Positions 16,810 through 25,046 of a stretch of DNA of 64,000 nt are shown piece by piece. Below the pieces are notes generated by a model. The model worked only from the letters and a program-made list of their open reading frames with translations. It made no database searches and was not told the origin of the DNA. Position numbers and translations under genes: made by a program. This DNA is from Breznakiella homolactica (GTDB lineage: Bacteria; Spirochaetota; Spirochaetia; Treponematales; Breznakiellaceae). The stretch covers positions 3,472,001-3,536,000 of the forward strand of contig NZ_CP067089.2 of the NCBI RefSeq assembly GCF_016616095.2. Reading direction: 5' to 3'. Each line of letters opens with the position of its first letter. Position 1 is the stretch's first letter.

Positions 16810-18746
16810 AATGCTAACCTCCGTGCTTCTGCGGTTGACCCTGTATTAAAACGGGCTGTCATTGTATTTTCTGCAATCGACTGTGACGCCGTAATTCGTT
16901 CGTCGCTGATTATTATCTTTGTCAGTATTTCTGCTTTTCCCTCAGATTCCGGTATAAAATTGCCGGAGGGAATTGAAGGAAGTACTGAAATTTCTTCTGC
17001 CAATGCGGGGGGAACCACTGTATCTGATAAAATATCCTCACTTATTACCGCCGAGCCGGTTGTATTGCTTATGCTGATTTCATCCTGAGCGATTGGTATT
17101 TCATCTGTTTTGAAATTACTTGTTCCATGGAAAGATGATTCAGTTTCATCTCTGGTAATTACCGAAGAACCGTGAAAATCAGACAAGCCCGTTCTTTTCT
17201 TTGTCTGGATTCCGAATAATCCTGCAGCTTTGTCTTTCAGAGAATTGAACACTCCGTTTAAAAATCCGCCGATTTTTTTGTTTCCCGTGGTATTGCCGTG
17301 TCCGGCAACGGAACCAGTCAATGAAGCTATTACACTTCCCGCAGAACCGGAAAAACCGCTCAGGATATTTTTTATAGTTTCAAAATGATCTTCGCCGGTA
17401 AACGCTTTCTTTGCTTCATCAATTACCCGGGAAAAATCGAATGGTTTGATTGAACTGCTATCAGTTTCAGTAATGCCAAAGACAGAACTAAACATACCGG
17501 AAGCTTTAGTTTTTCTTAAATCAAAGGCTCCGCTGAAAAATCCTCCAATTTTTGTTTTTCCGATAGCACTGTCAGGACCGAGAATTGAATCAGCAAATGA
17601 ACCGATGATGCCTCCGGCGGATCCGGAAAAACCACTCAAGGCGTTTTTTGCCATTTCTAACAGATTGCCGCCGGTTATCGTTTCTTTTATCCCGTTGAAT
17701 AAATCAGGAAGAGAAGAAAGGCTGCTGAAAAAAGCTCCTGTTCCTTCTGCTCCTGTAGCGTGGTTGAATAAATCTTTGCCGAGATCGATAATAGAACCAC
17801 CATTCTTTACCTTATTGAAAATTCCAGATAATGCATCTCCATCAAAAATCTGTTTCACAAAGTCCCAGCTGTTTTGTCCAATATCAAAAATGCCTGTTAG
17901 TTGTTCTTTTAAAGGATCGAAGTGCTGTAACTGTTCTCCAAAAGTGTTCTGTAGTTTTTCCCGGAGTTCCGATACTGAACTGTCAATGGAAAAGTCAGCA
18001 AATGTACTTCTGATTGCTTCCCCAAAATTTTTTACATCACCAATTTTTGTTTTTACCGAATCCGTAAAATCTAATATTTGGCTGATTTGGTTCGCTCCTG
18101 CATAACCACTGGCAGCATATTCTGTTAAGATATTTTCTATTTTATCAAAATTTATTTTTGAAAGGTCCATGTTTGACAGATCAAATTCTTCAACACCGGA
18201 CCAAAGTGCCTTACCCAACACTGAAAGCTGCGATGCCTTGTTCAGGAACTCATCCTTAACTGCCAGAGCTTCTGCAATATATTCGGATCCGGGGTTTCCG
18301 CTTTCACTATAGTTCTGCAGTTTACTGAGAACCATACCAAGCTTATCCGGAGACTTGCTGAATTCAGCGGCAAATGACGCAATTTCTTCAGTAATGCCAA
18401 TGGCGCCGGTTAGAAGATTCTCAGCCTCAGGAATATGAAGGGTTTCGAAAATATTGTTTTTAAATTCGAGAATTTTTTCATCCGTTGTTTCGGCATTTAT
18501 CCCGATATTTGTTAATATCGAATCCAGGAAAGGAATATTTTTTGACAAAGCACCGAAACCGAATTCGCCTCCAACTTTATCTGCGAGGGACATAAACTGG
18601 GAAAAGTAATCACCAGCCAGGGTTAATCCACCGGCAGCACCGGATGAAAATTCCGATACTGTATTTCCCATTTCGTCAACAGCCCTGATGAATTGATCGC
18701 GGAGCGATTCCATGGCTGATTGTATTTCGTATTGTATCTCCGCCAT
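16806..18746 (-). CDS. Tail tape measure protein
   Basis: A 646-residue protein between the tail chaperone and gp43-like genes, the position of the tape measure. It is helical and Gly/Ser/Phe-rich, with an internal tandem repeat of about 90 residues (near residues 365 and 460) sharing 'LSGFSGSAG' followed by 'KIGGFF/L' and 'GLFG/GMF'. The length would correspond to a short tail of about 0.1 micrometre by the usual 1.5 angstrom per residue rule. No lysozyme or peptidase domain is visible. The ATG shares one base with the stop of the frameshift extension upstream. Confidence 0.82.
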   Translation of the reverse strand: MAEIQYEIQSAMESLRDQFIRAVDEMGNTVSEFSSGAAGGLTLAGDYFSQFMSLADKVGGEFGFGALSKNIPFLDSILTNIGINAETTDEKILEFKNNIFETLHIPEAENLLTGAIGITEEIASFAAEFSKSPDKLGMVLSKLQNYSESGNPGSEYIAEALAVKDEFLNKASQLSVLGKALWSGVEEFDLSNMDLSKINFDKIENILTEYAASGYAGANQISQILDFTDSVKTKIGDVKNFGEAIRSTFADFSIDSSVSELREKLQNTFGEQLQHFDPLKEQLTGIFDIGQNSWDFVKQIFDGDALSGIFNKVKNGGSIIDLGKDLFNHATGAEGTGAFFSSLSSLPDLFNGIKETITGGNLLEMAKNALSGFSGSAGGIIGSFADSILGPDSAIGKTKIGGFFSGAFDLRKTKASGMFSSVFGITETDSSSIKPFDFSRVIDEAKKAFTGEDHFETIKNILSGFSGSAGSVIASLTGSVAGHGNTTGNKKIGGFLNGVFNSLKDKAAGLFGIQTKKRTGLSDFHGSSVITRDETESSFHGTSNFKTDEIPIAQDEISISNTTGSAVISEDILSDTVVPPALAEEISVLPSIPSGNFIPESEGKAEILTKIIISDERITASQSIAENTMTARFNTGSTAEARRLAL

Positions 18747-18909
18747 TATGTAAGTCCTTTGATGGTTTTATAGACTGTGATTGATTTGCTGTGCCACATT
18801 TTTAATTCCGCCCAGGAGAAATTAACCACAGTTTCATATTGCATGCCCGGCAGCAGGGTCAGCAGCTCAGTGACCATCCTGACAAGGTGTTCACTGAGCT
18901 CGGTGAATG
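18746..18909 (-). CDS. Tail chaperone extension reached by -1 frameshift (GT-type)
   Basis: After the gp41-like stop codon at 18910 the -1 frame stays open to a TAA at 18746-18748 that shares a base with the tape-measure ATG. It encodes a helical, conserved-looking segment including 'MVTELLTLLPGMQYETVV' and 'FSWAELKMWHS'. The -1 frame is open back to about residue 85 of the upstream protein, through an A-rich run coding Lys-Lys-Ser and another Lys-Arg, the likely slip region. Tail chaperones of most long-tailed phages, including Mu, are made this way. Independent translation from ATG 18877 is the alternative. Confidence 0.65.
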
Positions 18910-19254
18910 TTAGACCTCTGCTGCCCTCGGAGGGTTTTGTACGGGTTCCCTTTTCTCTGGTTCTGATTGCTTTCCGCTTTTCTTTGAGACTTTATCAGGA
19001 TCTAACCCATAGAACGCCGCATAAACCCGGGCAAGTACAACCCTTATTTTTGCCCAGTCTTCTAAGGATATTTCCTGAAGAAGAATTTCCGGTTCCCCCG
19101 AAAGCGCTGAAAGTAGGGCAATGTCTGCGCCGATGGTGGTTATTTCATGGCCATCGGTCCTGATCATATGCCGCACTTTGGGGTCCTGCAGGGTTAACTC
19201 GCAAATTGTCCGTTCTCCCTTTGTAATCGGATGGATTAGTTCTATGCTTTTCAT
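18910..19254 (-). CDS. Mu gp41-like tail assembly chaperone
   Basis: A 114-residue protein immediately upstream of the tape measure. Body: 'MKSIELIHPITKGERTICEL', 'MIRTDGHEITTIGADIALLSAL', then 'EDWAKIRVVLARVYAAFYGLD', matching the gpE/gp41 tail assembly chaperone pattern. The start at 19254 has AAGGAC upstream; an in-frame start 90 bases earlier lacks support. It binds the tape measure during assembly and is absent from the mature particle. A -1 frameshift would give the longer form (see 18746-18909). Confidence 0.75.
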   Translation of the reverse strand: MKSIELIHPITKGERTICELTLQDPKVRHMIRTDGHEITTIGADIALLSALSGEPEILLQEISLEDWAKIRVVLARVYAAFYGLDPDKVSKKSGKQSEPEKREPVQNPPRAAEV

Positions 19255-19356
19255 TTCTTGTCCTTGGTTGAATAGTGTTTTTATTTCAATGCTATGGCTG
19301 CATTCCGGAGAAAGGGATTTGGCAGAATTTTTCAATCCGGCCAAATCCCGAATATT

Positions 19357-19710
19357 TTAGACCAGTTTCTCCGACTTGGCGCTCTGGTATGTGACCTTAA
19401 GTTCGCCGGTGCCGAGTTCTACCGCATCGGTGACCCACGCATTGGGCATGGTATGTTCCGACCCACCAGAAAGAATGATAGTAAGGGTATCGTTGGAAAT
19501 ATCCCGGAAGTCCTGCGGATCCAGGGAGGCGTTCAGAGTAAGGCTCAGTTCCGCCGCGGTGGGGGATTCGGTATATCCCGTATTTTCAGCTACTTCACCC
19601 AACTGGGTCTCCCGTTTGTAGGCTCCGGGCTTAAAAGTTCCGCCTCCTTCCTTGAGGGGAAGTTCTCCCAGGACGGAAGATATTACCCGTTTTACTTTAT
19701 TAAGAATCAT
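19357..19710 (-). CDS. Tail tube protein (Mu gpM-like)
   Basis: A 117-residue protein of the Mu gpM tail-tube family. It has the typical 'LKEGGGTFKPGAYKRETQLGE' opening in outline, a central 'ELSLTLNASLDPQDFRDISNDTLTIILSGG' beta region and ends 'ELKVTYQSAKSEKLV'. It forms the inner tube pushed through the target envelope. GGAGA precedes the ATG by 8 bases. It lies 12 bases after the sheath gene. Confidence 0.85.
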   Translation of the reverse strand: MILNKVKRVISSVLGELPLKEGGGTFKPGAYKRETQLGEVAENTGYTESPTAAELSLTLNASLDPQDFRDISNDTLTIILSGGSEHTMPNAWVTDAVELGTGELKVTYQSAKSEKLV

Positions 19711-19722
19711 GTAAATCTCCTT

Positions 19723-21189
19723 TTATTTGAACTGGTTGAGACCGGCAGCCTGCAGGAATTGCCCAATCAGCACAGGCTGATGCAGGTATTCAAGCCGGGT
19801 TTTGCTGCCGTTTTTAACAGCAACCTGGATTGACGACTTGTAGGAATCAAAGTCCTGGCACCACTGTTTGTCCTGAATGAATACTGTCTGATACAGATCC
19901 GCCAGGAAAGATCGCCACACTGCGGGTGTCATGACTTTTGCTCCGCGGCCGAAACTTTCTCCGGTGGATGCAAGCTTCCAGGTTTTGAAGCGTTTCTTTG
20001 CTTCACTGTTGATATAGGTTCTGATGGCATCCACGGTTTCCACCACCTGGATATCCAGGTAACTCGTATCCCGGCCGCCATCACTGTTCTGGTTGTAGCT
20101 GGTTACGAGCCGTTCAATAAGTACATTGCCGGTTGTGTCGATACGCCATGTGGCTATACCGCTTTCCAGAAGTTTCTGGCGCATTTCAAAAGAAACCGAC
20201 TCTTTGGCAGAAAGCCCGGTTACTTCGATATCATATGTATTCGCCGCCGGATCATCAGCTAAAATACGGCACGCTTTTGCAGCAAAGCGGGCGGCCCACT
20301 CACAGGGAAGTCCGGAATAGTTCATCCGCGGGATCAGGCAGATATGAGGGCTGTTGATTTCCTTTGCCTGTGCAAGGATAGATCCAGGTTCACTGACACT
20401 TCCGATTTCCCCGGATAGGGCAACGAAACATCGACCACCAATCTGGCGAGTCGCAGAATACCGGTCTTCCAGTTCCGCGGCGATGGCTTCGAGATTATCC
20501 TTATCACTGAAATCATAAATAATGTAGTTGTACCGGGTTTCCCCAAGGTTATTGAAAAGAGGAGAAATATCGGACACACCCTGGCCGTCGATAGCTGTCT
20601 TGGTTTTTACACTGATTCCTGCAGCGGTACTTGCCATGGAAATCTGATTTCCGTTCATCGCTGTTCCATTGACTACGCTGGTAAGGATAACCTGGTGTGA
20701 TTCACTTTCATCGACCTTAGCATCCACAGGGACATTTTCCATTCCGTTTACCGTGGCAACAATGGCAGCAGCGATTTCAGACGGGACTGCCCCGGCACTG
20801 ACTGAGGCGGCGGTTTTTTTTCCGTTGATCAGTATGTTCACTGCGCCGGAACCAGAGCTTGTACCTTCAACCGAGAAAGTCTGGGTCCATTTTGTTCCGG
20901 CATCCGGTTCCGCCACGGGCAGTACCCACAGTTCCTCAACTTTGTTGAGTTCCAGGAAGGCCGCCGCCATGATAGACGCGGGACTTCCGTAGCCGAAAAG
21001 TTCCCCGGCTTTGGCTTTGGTCAGCACCTGGACCGGAATACCGGGCTCCGCGGTCCCGCCGACCGCTTTGTATCCCACTATCAGGGCTTTTTTCACCTCA
21101 CTGGTGGTTCCCGCCAGGGAGTTGTCGATTTCCTGGTACTGCCCCGGAACGAGCAGGTTTTCAGGAATCTGGACAAATGATATTGACAT
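19723..21189 (-). CDS. Contractile tail sheath protein (Mu gpL-like)
   Basis: A 488-residue sheath protein of the Mu gpL family: opening 'MSISFVQIPENLLVPGQYQEIDNS' in outline, then 'KKALIVGYK', 'ELNKVEELWVLPV', 'PHICLIPRMNYSGLPCEWAARFAAK' and a C-terminal 'SYLDIQVVETVDAIRTYIN'. The sheath contracts to drive the tube into the target cell. ATG 21189 is chosen because AGGAGG lies 7 bases upstream; the earlier TTG is not needed. Presence of a full-length sheath makes this a contractile (R-type) system. Confidence 0.9.
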   Translation of the reverse strand: MSISFVQIPENLLVPGQYQEIDNSLAGTTSEVKKALIVGYKAVGGTAEPGIPVQVLTKAKAGELFGYGSPASIMAAAFLELNKVEELWVLPVAEPDAGTKWTQTFSVEGTSSGSGAVNILINGKKTAASVSAGAVPSEIAAAIVATVNGMENVPVDAKVDESESHQVILTSVVNGTAMNGNQISMASTAAGISVKTKTAIDGQGVSDISPLFNNLGETRYNYIIYDFSDKDNLEAIAAELEDRYSATRQIGGRCFVALSGEIGSVSEPGSILAQAKEINSPHICLIPRMNYSGLPCEWAARFAAKACRILADDPAANTYDIEVTGLSAKESVSFEMRQKLLESGIATWRIDTTGNVLIERLVTSYNQNSDGGRDTSYLDIQVVETVDAIRTYINSEAKKRFKTWKLASTGESFGRGAKVMTPAVWRSFLADLYQTVFIQDKQWCQDFDSYKSSIQVAVKNGSKTRLEYLHQPVLIGQFLQAAGLNQFK

Positions 21190-21240
21190 CTGCAATCCTC
21201 CTATTGATTGACATTGTTATTTTTCTGAAAACTGAAGTTT

Positions 21241-21789
21241 TCAGAGATTCACTTCATCTGCTGCCGGCATCTCATCAATGGCATGCTCGGCGTTATATCC
21301 TTCAAAGTTTTCCTGATCTTCAGAAATAGGAATCCCGCCTTTGGTCCCGTTGAACACACTGCCCCGGAGTTTCCACTGCCACCGGATTTCCCACATGGTC
21401 ATGCCGTTTTCTCCGAGCAACGGTGAATACAGACTTTCGGCGCAGATATTCGTTCCGCCGTCATACGCCCAATCGGCGCGGATATTTCTGATAACCGGGA
21501 TTAACGCTGAAACGGTTTCGATGGCGCCGTCATACATAAAGCTTTCATTCTCCGTCCGGCTGAGAACCCATGTGGCAAATTCGGCGCTGGATTCATCCTG
21601 GCTGTCCGAGTCAAATATTTTCAGGAGGGAGGTAATAACAGCCGGGCTTTGCTGGGCAAAACCACCGGCTTCCGTTTCAGCGAGAATTCCCGGGTGGGTA
21701 CCGACATAGATGTCATCCAGAGACAGGATCGCCTGCCGGATCTGGTCCACTGCGTTGTTTCGTATCTCAAGGTAGCTGATAATGTTCAT
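21241..21789 (-). CDS. Mu gp37-like tail protein (DUF1834)
   Basis: A protein of about 182 residues upstream of the sheath, at the Mu gp37 position, where the family is DUF1834. It contains 'VDQIRQAILSLDDIYVGTHPG' and 'EIRWQWKLRGSVF'. ATG 21789 follows AAGGA by 4-8 bases; a longer in-frame version would start inside the Mor-gene spacer. In Mu it lies between the neck genes and the sheath and is probably the tail terminator or completion protein. It is the first structural gene of the cluster; all head genes that normally precede it are missing. Confidence 0.72.
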   Translation of the reverse strand: MNIISYLEIRNNAVDQIRQAILSLDDIYVGTHPGILAETEAGGFAQQSPAVITSLLKIFDSDSQDESSAEFATWVLSRTENESFMYDGAIETVSALIPVIRNIRADWAYDGGTNICAESLYSPLLGENGMTMWEIRWQWKLRGSVFNGTKGGIPISEDQENFEGYNAEHAIDEMPAADEVNL

Positions 21790-21901
21790 TCGATCCTTAA
21801 ACCCCTTTACGACGTTGTACGCGGTGCCGACAAAAAAGCTGCCGGTAACCACACCGACAGCTTATGACAGATTTTTCCTTCACATTACTAAACGGCAGTT
21901 A

Positions 21902-22348
21902 TTAAATGCCCGCCGCTTTCTGTTTCTTAACCTGGGTCGTCTGGCCGCTCGACCAAAGCCGGTAGACCTGTGAGAAACTGATACCGTATTCCCGGCAGAG
22001 CCGGCGCATGGATTCCTGGGTTCCGTCATACCGGTCATAGATTTCCTGGGCGATCTCCTTTTTGAATGCCCGCTGTTCAATAGGAATGTACAGCTGTACA
22101 CCCCCGAAATAGGCCATTATTTTTTTCAGCATCACCGCGCCGTCTTTTTCACCGAGAGCGCCGAAAAGTATATCCTTAAGCTTTTCGGAATTTTTTGCCC
22201 CTTCCGTTTTTGAACGGGGGATGTAAATAAGCTGCCCGCCGAACCATTTACAGATAGCCCGCACACCGCGGACAGCGGTATCTTTATTCCCCAGCGCTTC
22301 TTCACATGCCAGTATCATCTCCTGAACCAAATTAATTTCTTCACGCAT
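21902..22348 (-). CDS. Mor/C-type transcription activator with duplicated YIP module
   Basis: A 148-residue protein. Phage Mu Mor has one dimerisation strand 'GG..YIP' followed by a C-terminal helix-turn-helix. Here the element occurs twice: 'ICKWFGGQLIYIPRS' near residue 35 and 'IMAYFGGVQLYIPIE' near residue 83, followed by 'RRLCREYGISFSQVYRLW', the DNA-binding helices. Members activate middle or late promoters, so this protein probably switches on the tail and lysis genes. ATG 22348 has GAGGAG 11 bases upstream. It overlaps the preceding small gene by 8 bases. Confidence 0.8.
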   Translation of the reverse strand: MREEINLVQEMILACEEALGNKDTAVRGVRAICKWFGGQLIYIPRSKTEGAKNSEKLKDILFGALGEKDGAVMLKKIMAYFGGVQLYIPIEQRAFKKEIAQEIYDRYDGTQESMRRLCREYGISFSQVYRLWSSGQTTQVKKQKAAGI

Positions 22349-22658
22349 GGTGTTTTTTCTCCTCAATTTTTTTTCTTTCTCCGTAACTGCGTCCCTCAAG
22401 CAGATCAACCGCCGCGGGAATTCCGTTTTCGTAGTCGTCCATTATTTCATGAAGGAACGGGACCGAAACTCCTCCGGGGTAGGATCCTTCCAGGAGTTCA
22501 AGAAACTCCCGGGGACTGAAACCGAGCCGTTCAATTATCTGGGTTTCCGCTTCTCCGCAGGAAACAAGCAGCGGTTCATCGCGCATGATCAGCCTGATGG
22601 TAAACGGCAGTTCCTCGGGGCCGCAGTCCTTTTCGGGGGATAGCGATTTAGTTTGCAT
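22341..22658 (-). CDS. Hypothetical early protein of tail cluster
   Basis: A 105-residue acidic protein between the 40-residue ORF and the Mor-type activator. It has an ordered core ('ELPFTIRLIMRDEPLLVSCGE', 'IIERLGFSPREFLELLEG') but I recognise no family. ATG 22658 is chosen because GGAG sits 8 bases upstream. It overlaps the activator by 8 bases, so the two are probably translated together and it may modulate the activator. Confidence 0.55.
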   Translation of the reverse strand: MQTKSLSPEKDCGPEELPFTIRLIMRDEPLLVSCGEAETQIIERLGFSPREFLELLEGSYPGGVSVPFLHEIMDDYENGIPAAVDLLEGRSYGERKKIEEKKHHA

Positions 22659-22783
22659 AGATTTCTCCAAATAGCTGTTTTTTCAAATACGGCTGCGCCA
22701 ATCCCGCGGAGACATCTGTCCCGGATTTCCGGGGATGTTCCCTTATTCTGCGGAATTGATTATGCAGTCCAGAAGCGGTCTGT

Positions 22784-22906
22784 TCAGATTTTTCCGGCGA
22801 AAGCCTTTTCCCGCAGGAGAAGTCCAAGTCTGATAAGCGGCCGCAGCCTCAGGCGGACTCCGGTATTTTTTATTGATATGGCAATGCGGTACAGTATTCC
22901 GTTCAT
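22784..22906 (-). CDS. Small basic amphipathic ORF (40 aa)
   Basis: A 40-residue ORF with an excellent AAAGGAG ribosome site 7 bases before ATG 22906. The product is rich in Arg and Leu ('VRLRLRPLIRLGLLLREK') and strongly cationic. It lies between the DUF3164 and acidic genes of the early operon. Function is unknown; a DNA- or membrane-binding peptide is possible. The ribosome site is the main evidence that it is translated. Confidence 0.45.
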   Translation of the reverse strand: MNGILYRIAISIKNTGVRLRLRPLIRLGLLLREKAFAGKI

Positions 22907-22920
22907 GGGTTTCTCCTTTT

Positions 22921-23538
22921 TTATAATGCCGCGACATCCAGGGGAATCTGCCGGTAGGCACCTTCTCCGGTTTGTTCGTAAACCCGGAGGTATTCCTTGC
23001 TTCCCGCTATCTGTATGGAGTCGCTGATAAGTTTCATGGCCTGCTGCCAGTCGAGGTCTTCAATCTTCAGGCGCCGCAGTCCGAGAATCCGGGCGGAATT
23101 TATTTTACCCGCCTTGTCCACGTAGAACGCGTCCTGAACCAGGGCGCGTATTTCGTCCCGGGATCCAACGGACCATTTGGTGATGCAGTCGTCGATAATT
23201 TGTTTTGCCAGCTGAAGCCGTTCATCAAATACAATGGTTTCATTTATTGCGATGGTAATTTTGTACATACCGTCATAGCTCAGCAGCGTCACATTCCCTT
23301 TTTTTCCGCCGTACTTCTTTCCGTATTTTTCCGCCGAAAGATTAAGGTACGTCAGAACCTCTTCGCGGAGGGATGTTTTTACCGCCGCCAGACGGTCCCG
23401 TTCTTCCAGGGCTTTGCCCGCGATGCTCCGTACGGTCTGGTCCCGGAGTTTATCCAGGTCCGTAACCAGATCGGCGGGAACATGCCGGCCCCGGCTGTCG
23501 GTCATAAAGTTTCGTGTCTCTGTCCCGTTTGTCCTCAT
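22921..23538 (-). CDS. DUF3164 family protein (Mu-like early region)
   Basis: A 205-residue protein of the DUF3164 family, common in the early region of Mu-like phages. Typical elements are 'DSRGRHVPADLVTDLDKLRDQTV' in outline, a helical middle, 'DDCITKWSVGSRDEIRALVQDAF' and the C-terminal 'LRRLKIEDLDWQQAMKLISDSI'. The role is unknown. It is the first gene of the leftward operon opposite the repressor, so it is probably under repressor control. AGGAG precedes the ATG by 9 bases. Confidence 0.8.
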   Translation of the reverse strand: MRTNGTETRNFMTDSRGRHVPADLVTDLDKLRDQTVRSIAGKALEERDRLAAVKTSLREEVLTYLNLSAEKYGKKYGGKKGNVTLLSYDGMYKITIAINETIVFDERLQLAKQIIDDCITKWSVGSRDEIRALVQDAFYVDKAGKINSARILGLRRLKIEDLDWQQAMKLISDSIQIAGSKEYLRVYEQTGEGAYRQIPLDVAAL

Positions 23539-23691
23539 GTCGTGGTCTCCTCGTCACTATTCTCAATGCAATAAATGATCATGATTCACCAATGAACAAT
23601 TCTGTGTGTTTCCATTGCGTGATATCCGGCTCTGGTTTATTATGTAACTACCTCCTGGCAAAAGAATTGCTGAACACCGATGGCTGAAAAC

Positions 23692-23755
23692 CCGATGATA
23701 AATCGGATTTCACGGACGGAATTACTTGACAGCCCGCCCGTGTATAGAATATTAT
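23692..23755 (+). promoter_or_regulatory. Repressor promoter and candidate operator
   Basis: TTGACA (23726-23731), 18-base spacer and TATTAT (23750-23755) form the likely repressor promoter. A dyad CCGAT-N5-ATCGG lies at 23692-23706, and further ATCGGAT/ATCGGA half-sites occur at about 23764 and 23793. These repeated half-sites between the repressor and the divergent early operon are good candidates for repressor binding. Confidence 0.5.
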
Positions 23756-23807
23756 CTTAAATATCGGATAAGTCAAGAGGAAAATACGAAAAATCGGAAA
23801 GAATATT

Positions 23808-24665
23808 ATGAAATACGATTGGTCGGATATAATTGCTTCCATACGGGATTCTACCGGTTTATCGTCGGCGGAATTAGCCAAAAAACTCGATGTCAGACCC
23901 CAGATGCTGAACGATATCGAAAAGGGGCGTTCGAAAAATCCCTCTTCGGATTTTCTGCTTCGTCTGATACATCGGATAGGATTTAATCCCGGATTTTTAA
24001 ACGGAGACGGGCCGCTTTTTGCTTCCGGAATGGAAGAAAACAGCGGCGCGGCGGCATTGCCGGAAAACCAGGAGAGACACGGGGAACCGGCGGTTATGTA
24101 TGAACTGCCGAAGGATGGGGATATTCTGGTTTCGGAGGCAAAGGTACGGCTTCTGCCCGCCCACTCACCGGAATTTACCTTATTCCGTTTCAGTAACGGA
24201 AAAGCCGAACCCTACGCTACAAACGAAGGAGACCCCAACGCCATGACACTTCTTCCTCTTTTCGGACAGCCCGCGGCGGCAGGCCCGGGCCAGGAACCGA
24301 ACCAGCTTTCCAATATAGAATCCTATATCCCGGTGGTTTTTGAAATGCTCGGCGGTGTCGCCCCGCGGAACTGCGGAATCGTCCGGGTCGTGGGTGACTC
24401 CATGACCGACATGGGCCTGTTCAACGGCGACCTGGTTGTTTTTGACCGGAGCCAGCTGGAAGGGGACGGGATCTATGTTATCAGCATCGGAGAGGATGTC
24501 CGGGTTAAACGGATCGAGTACCGGCCTTTCGAGAAGAAGATCATCATCAGCAGCGAGAATTTAAAACGTTATCCGAATCCGGAAATCATTTCCTACGAGC
24601 AGGCTGAAAACATGCTCAGGATTCACGGGAAGGTTATCTGCTGGATGCACCGCCATCCCTATTGA
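23808..24665 (+). CDS. Phage repressor, HTH plus LexA/S24 peptidase
   Basis: A 285-residue CI/LexA-like repressor. The N-terminal helix-turn-helix is 'LSSAELAKKLDVRPQMLNDIEKG' in outline (residues 18-40). The C-terminal S24 peptidase has the catalytic serine in 'VVGDSMTDMGLFNGDLVVFD' (near residue 198) and the lysine in 'DVRVKRIEY' (near residue 235). DNA damage (RecA) would trigger self-cleavage and derepress the cluster, as in pyocin control. The usual Ala/Cys-Gly cleavage site could be the 'LGGVAPRNCG' segment; this is uncertain. It is the only rightward gene in the cluster and converges on the lysis genes. Confidence 0.88.
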   Translation: MKYDWSDIIASIRDSTGLSSAELAKKLDVRPQMLNDIEKGRSKNPSSDFLLRLIHRIGFNPGFLNGDGPLFASGMEENSGAAALPENQERHGEPAVMYELPKDGDILVSEAKVRLLPAHSPEFTLFRFSNGKAEPYATNEGDPNAMTLLPLFGQPAAAGPGQEPNQLSNIESYIPVVFEMLGGVAPRNCGIVRVVGDSMTDMGLFNGDLVVFDRSQLEGDGIYVISIGEDVRVKRIEYRPFEKKIIISSENLKRYPNPEIISYEQAENMLRIHGKVICWMHRHPY

Positions 24666-24716
24666 TTTTGATATCCCATACGGATGATGGGATGGCGAGC
24701 CATCCGGACTGATTAA

Positions 24717-25043
24717 TCATTTCCTCGGGGTGTTTTCGATAAACCAGTTCTGGATCGACTGCAGGATGGGGCGGAGCCCTTTGAGTTCGCCTTCGATGTC
24801 GCTGAGTCTCCGCTGCATCTCATGCATAAGTTTGTCCTCAAGAATGATCATCCGCCTTTCCAGCCGTTCAAGTTCCCTGGTCCGCATTTTCTCTTCAGCC
24901 ATGACACTGTTTGCCATGGTTTTTTTTAGAGCATTGAATTTTTCATCCTGCCGTTTCCTCCAATATGAGAAAACGGTAAACGAAAGCCCCAGCACCGACA
25001 GAAAAGTTCCCACCGCGGTTAATATAAACTTTGCGATCTCCAT
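24717..25043 (-). CDS. Holin-like membrane protein
   Basis: A 108-residue protein with one N-terminal membrane helix (residues 4-26, 'FILTAVGTFLSVLGLSFTVF'), a short basic stretch 'YWRKRQDEK' and then a long charged coiled coil. It starts 3 bases after the endopeptidase stop codon, so the pair forms a lysis cassette. Single-helix proteins with coiled coils in this position can be holins, XhlA-like accessory proteins or spanins; the sequence does not decide between them. Confidence 0.6.
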   Translation of the reverse strand: MEIAKFILTAVGTFLSVLGLSFTVFSYWRKRQDEKFNALKKTMANSVMAEEKMRTRELERLERRMIILEDKLMHEMQRRLSDIEGELKGLRPILQSIQNWFIENTPRK

Positions 25044-25046
25044 ACA

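Noticed and set aside
23648..23881. 77-codon minus-strand frame over the repressor promoter
   Set aside because: Antisense to the repressor start and operator region; no ribosome site or family match.
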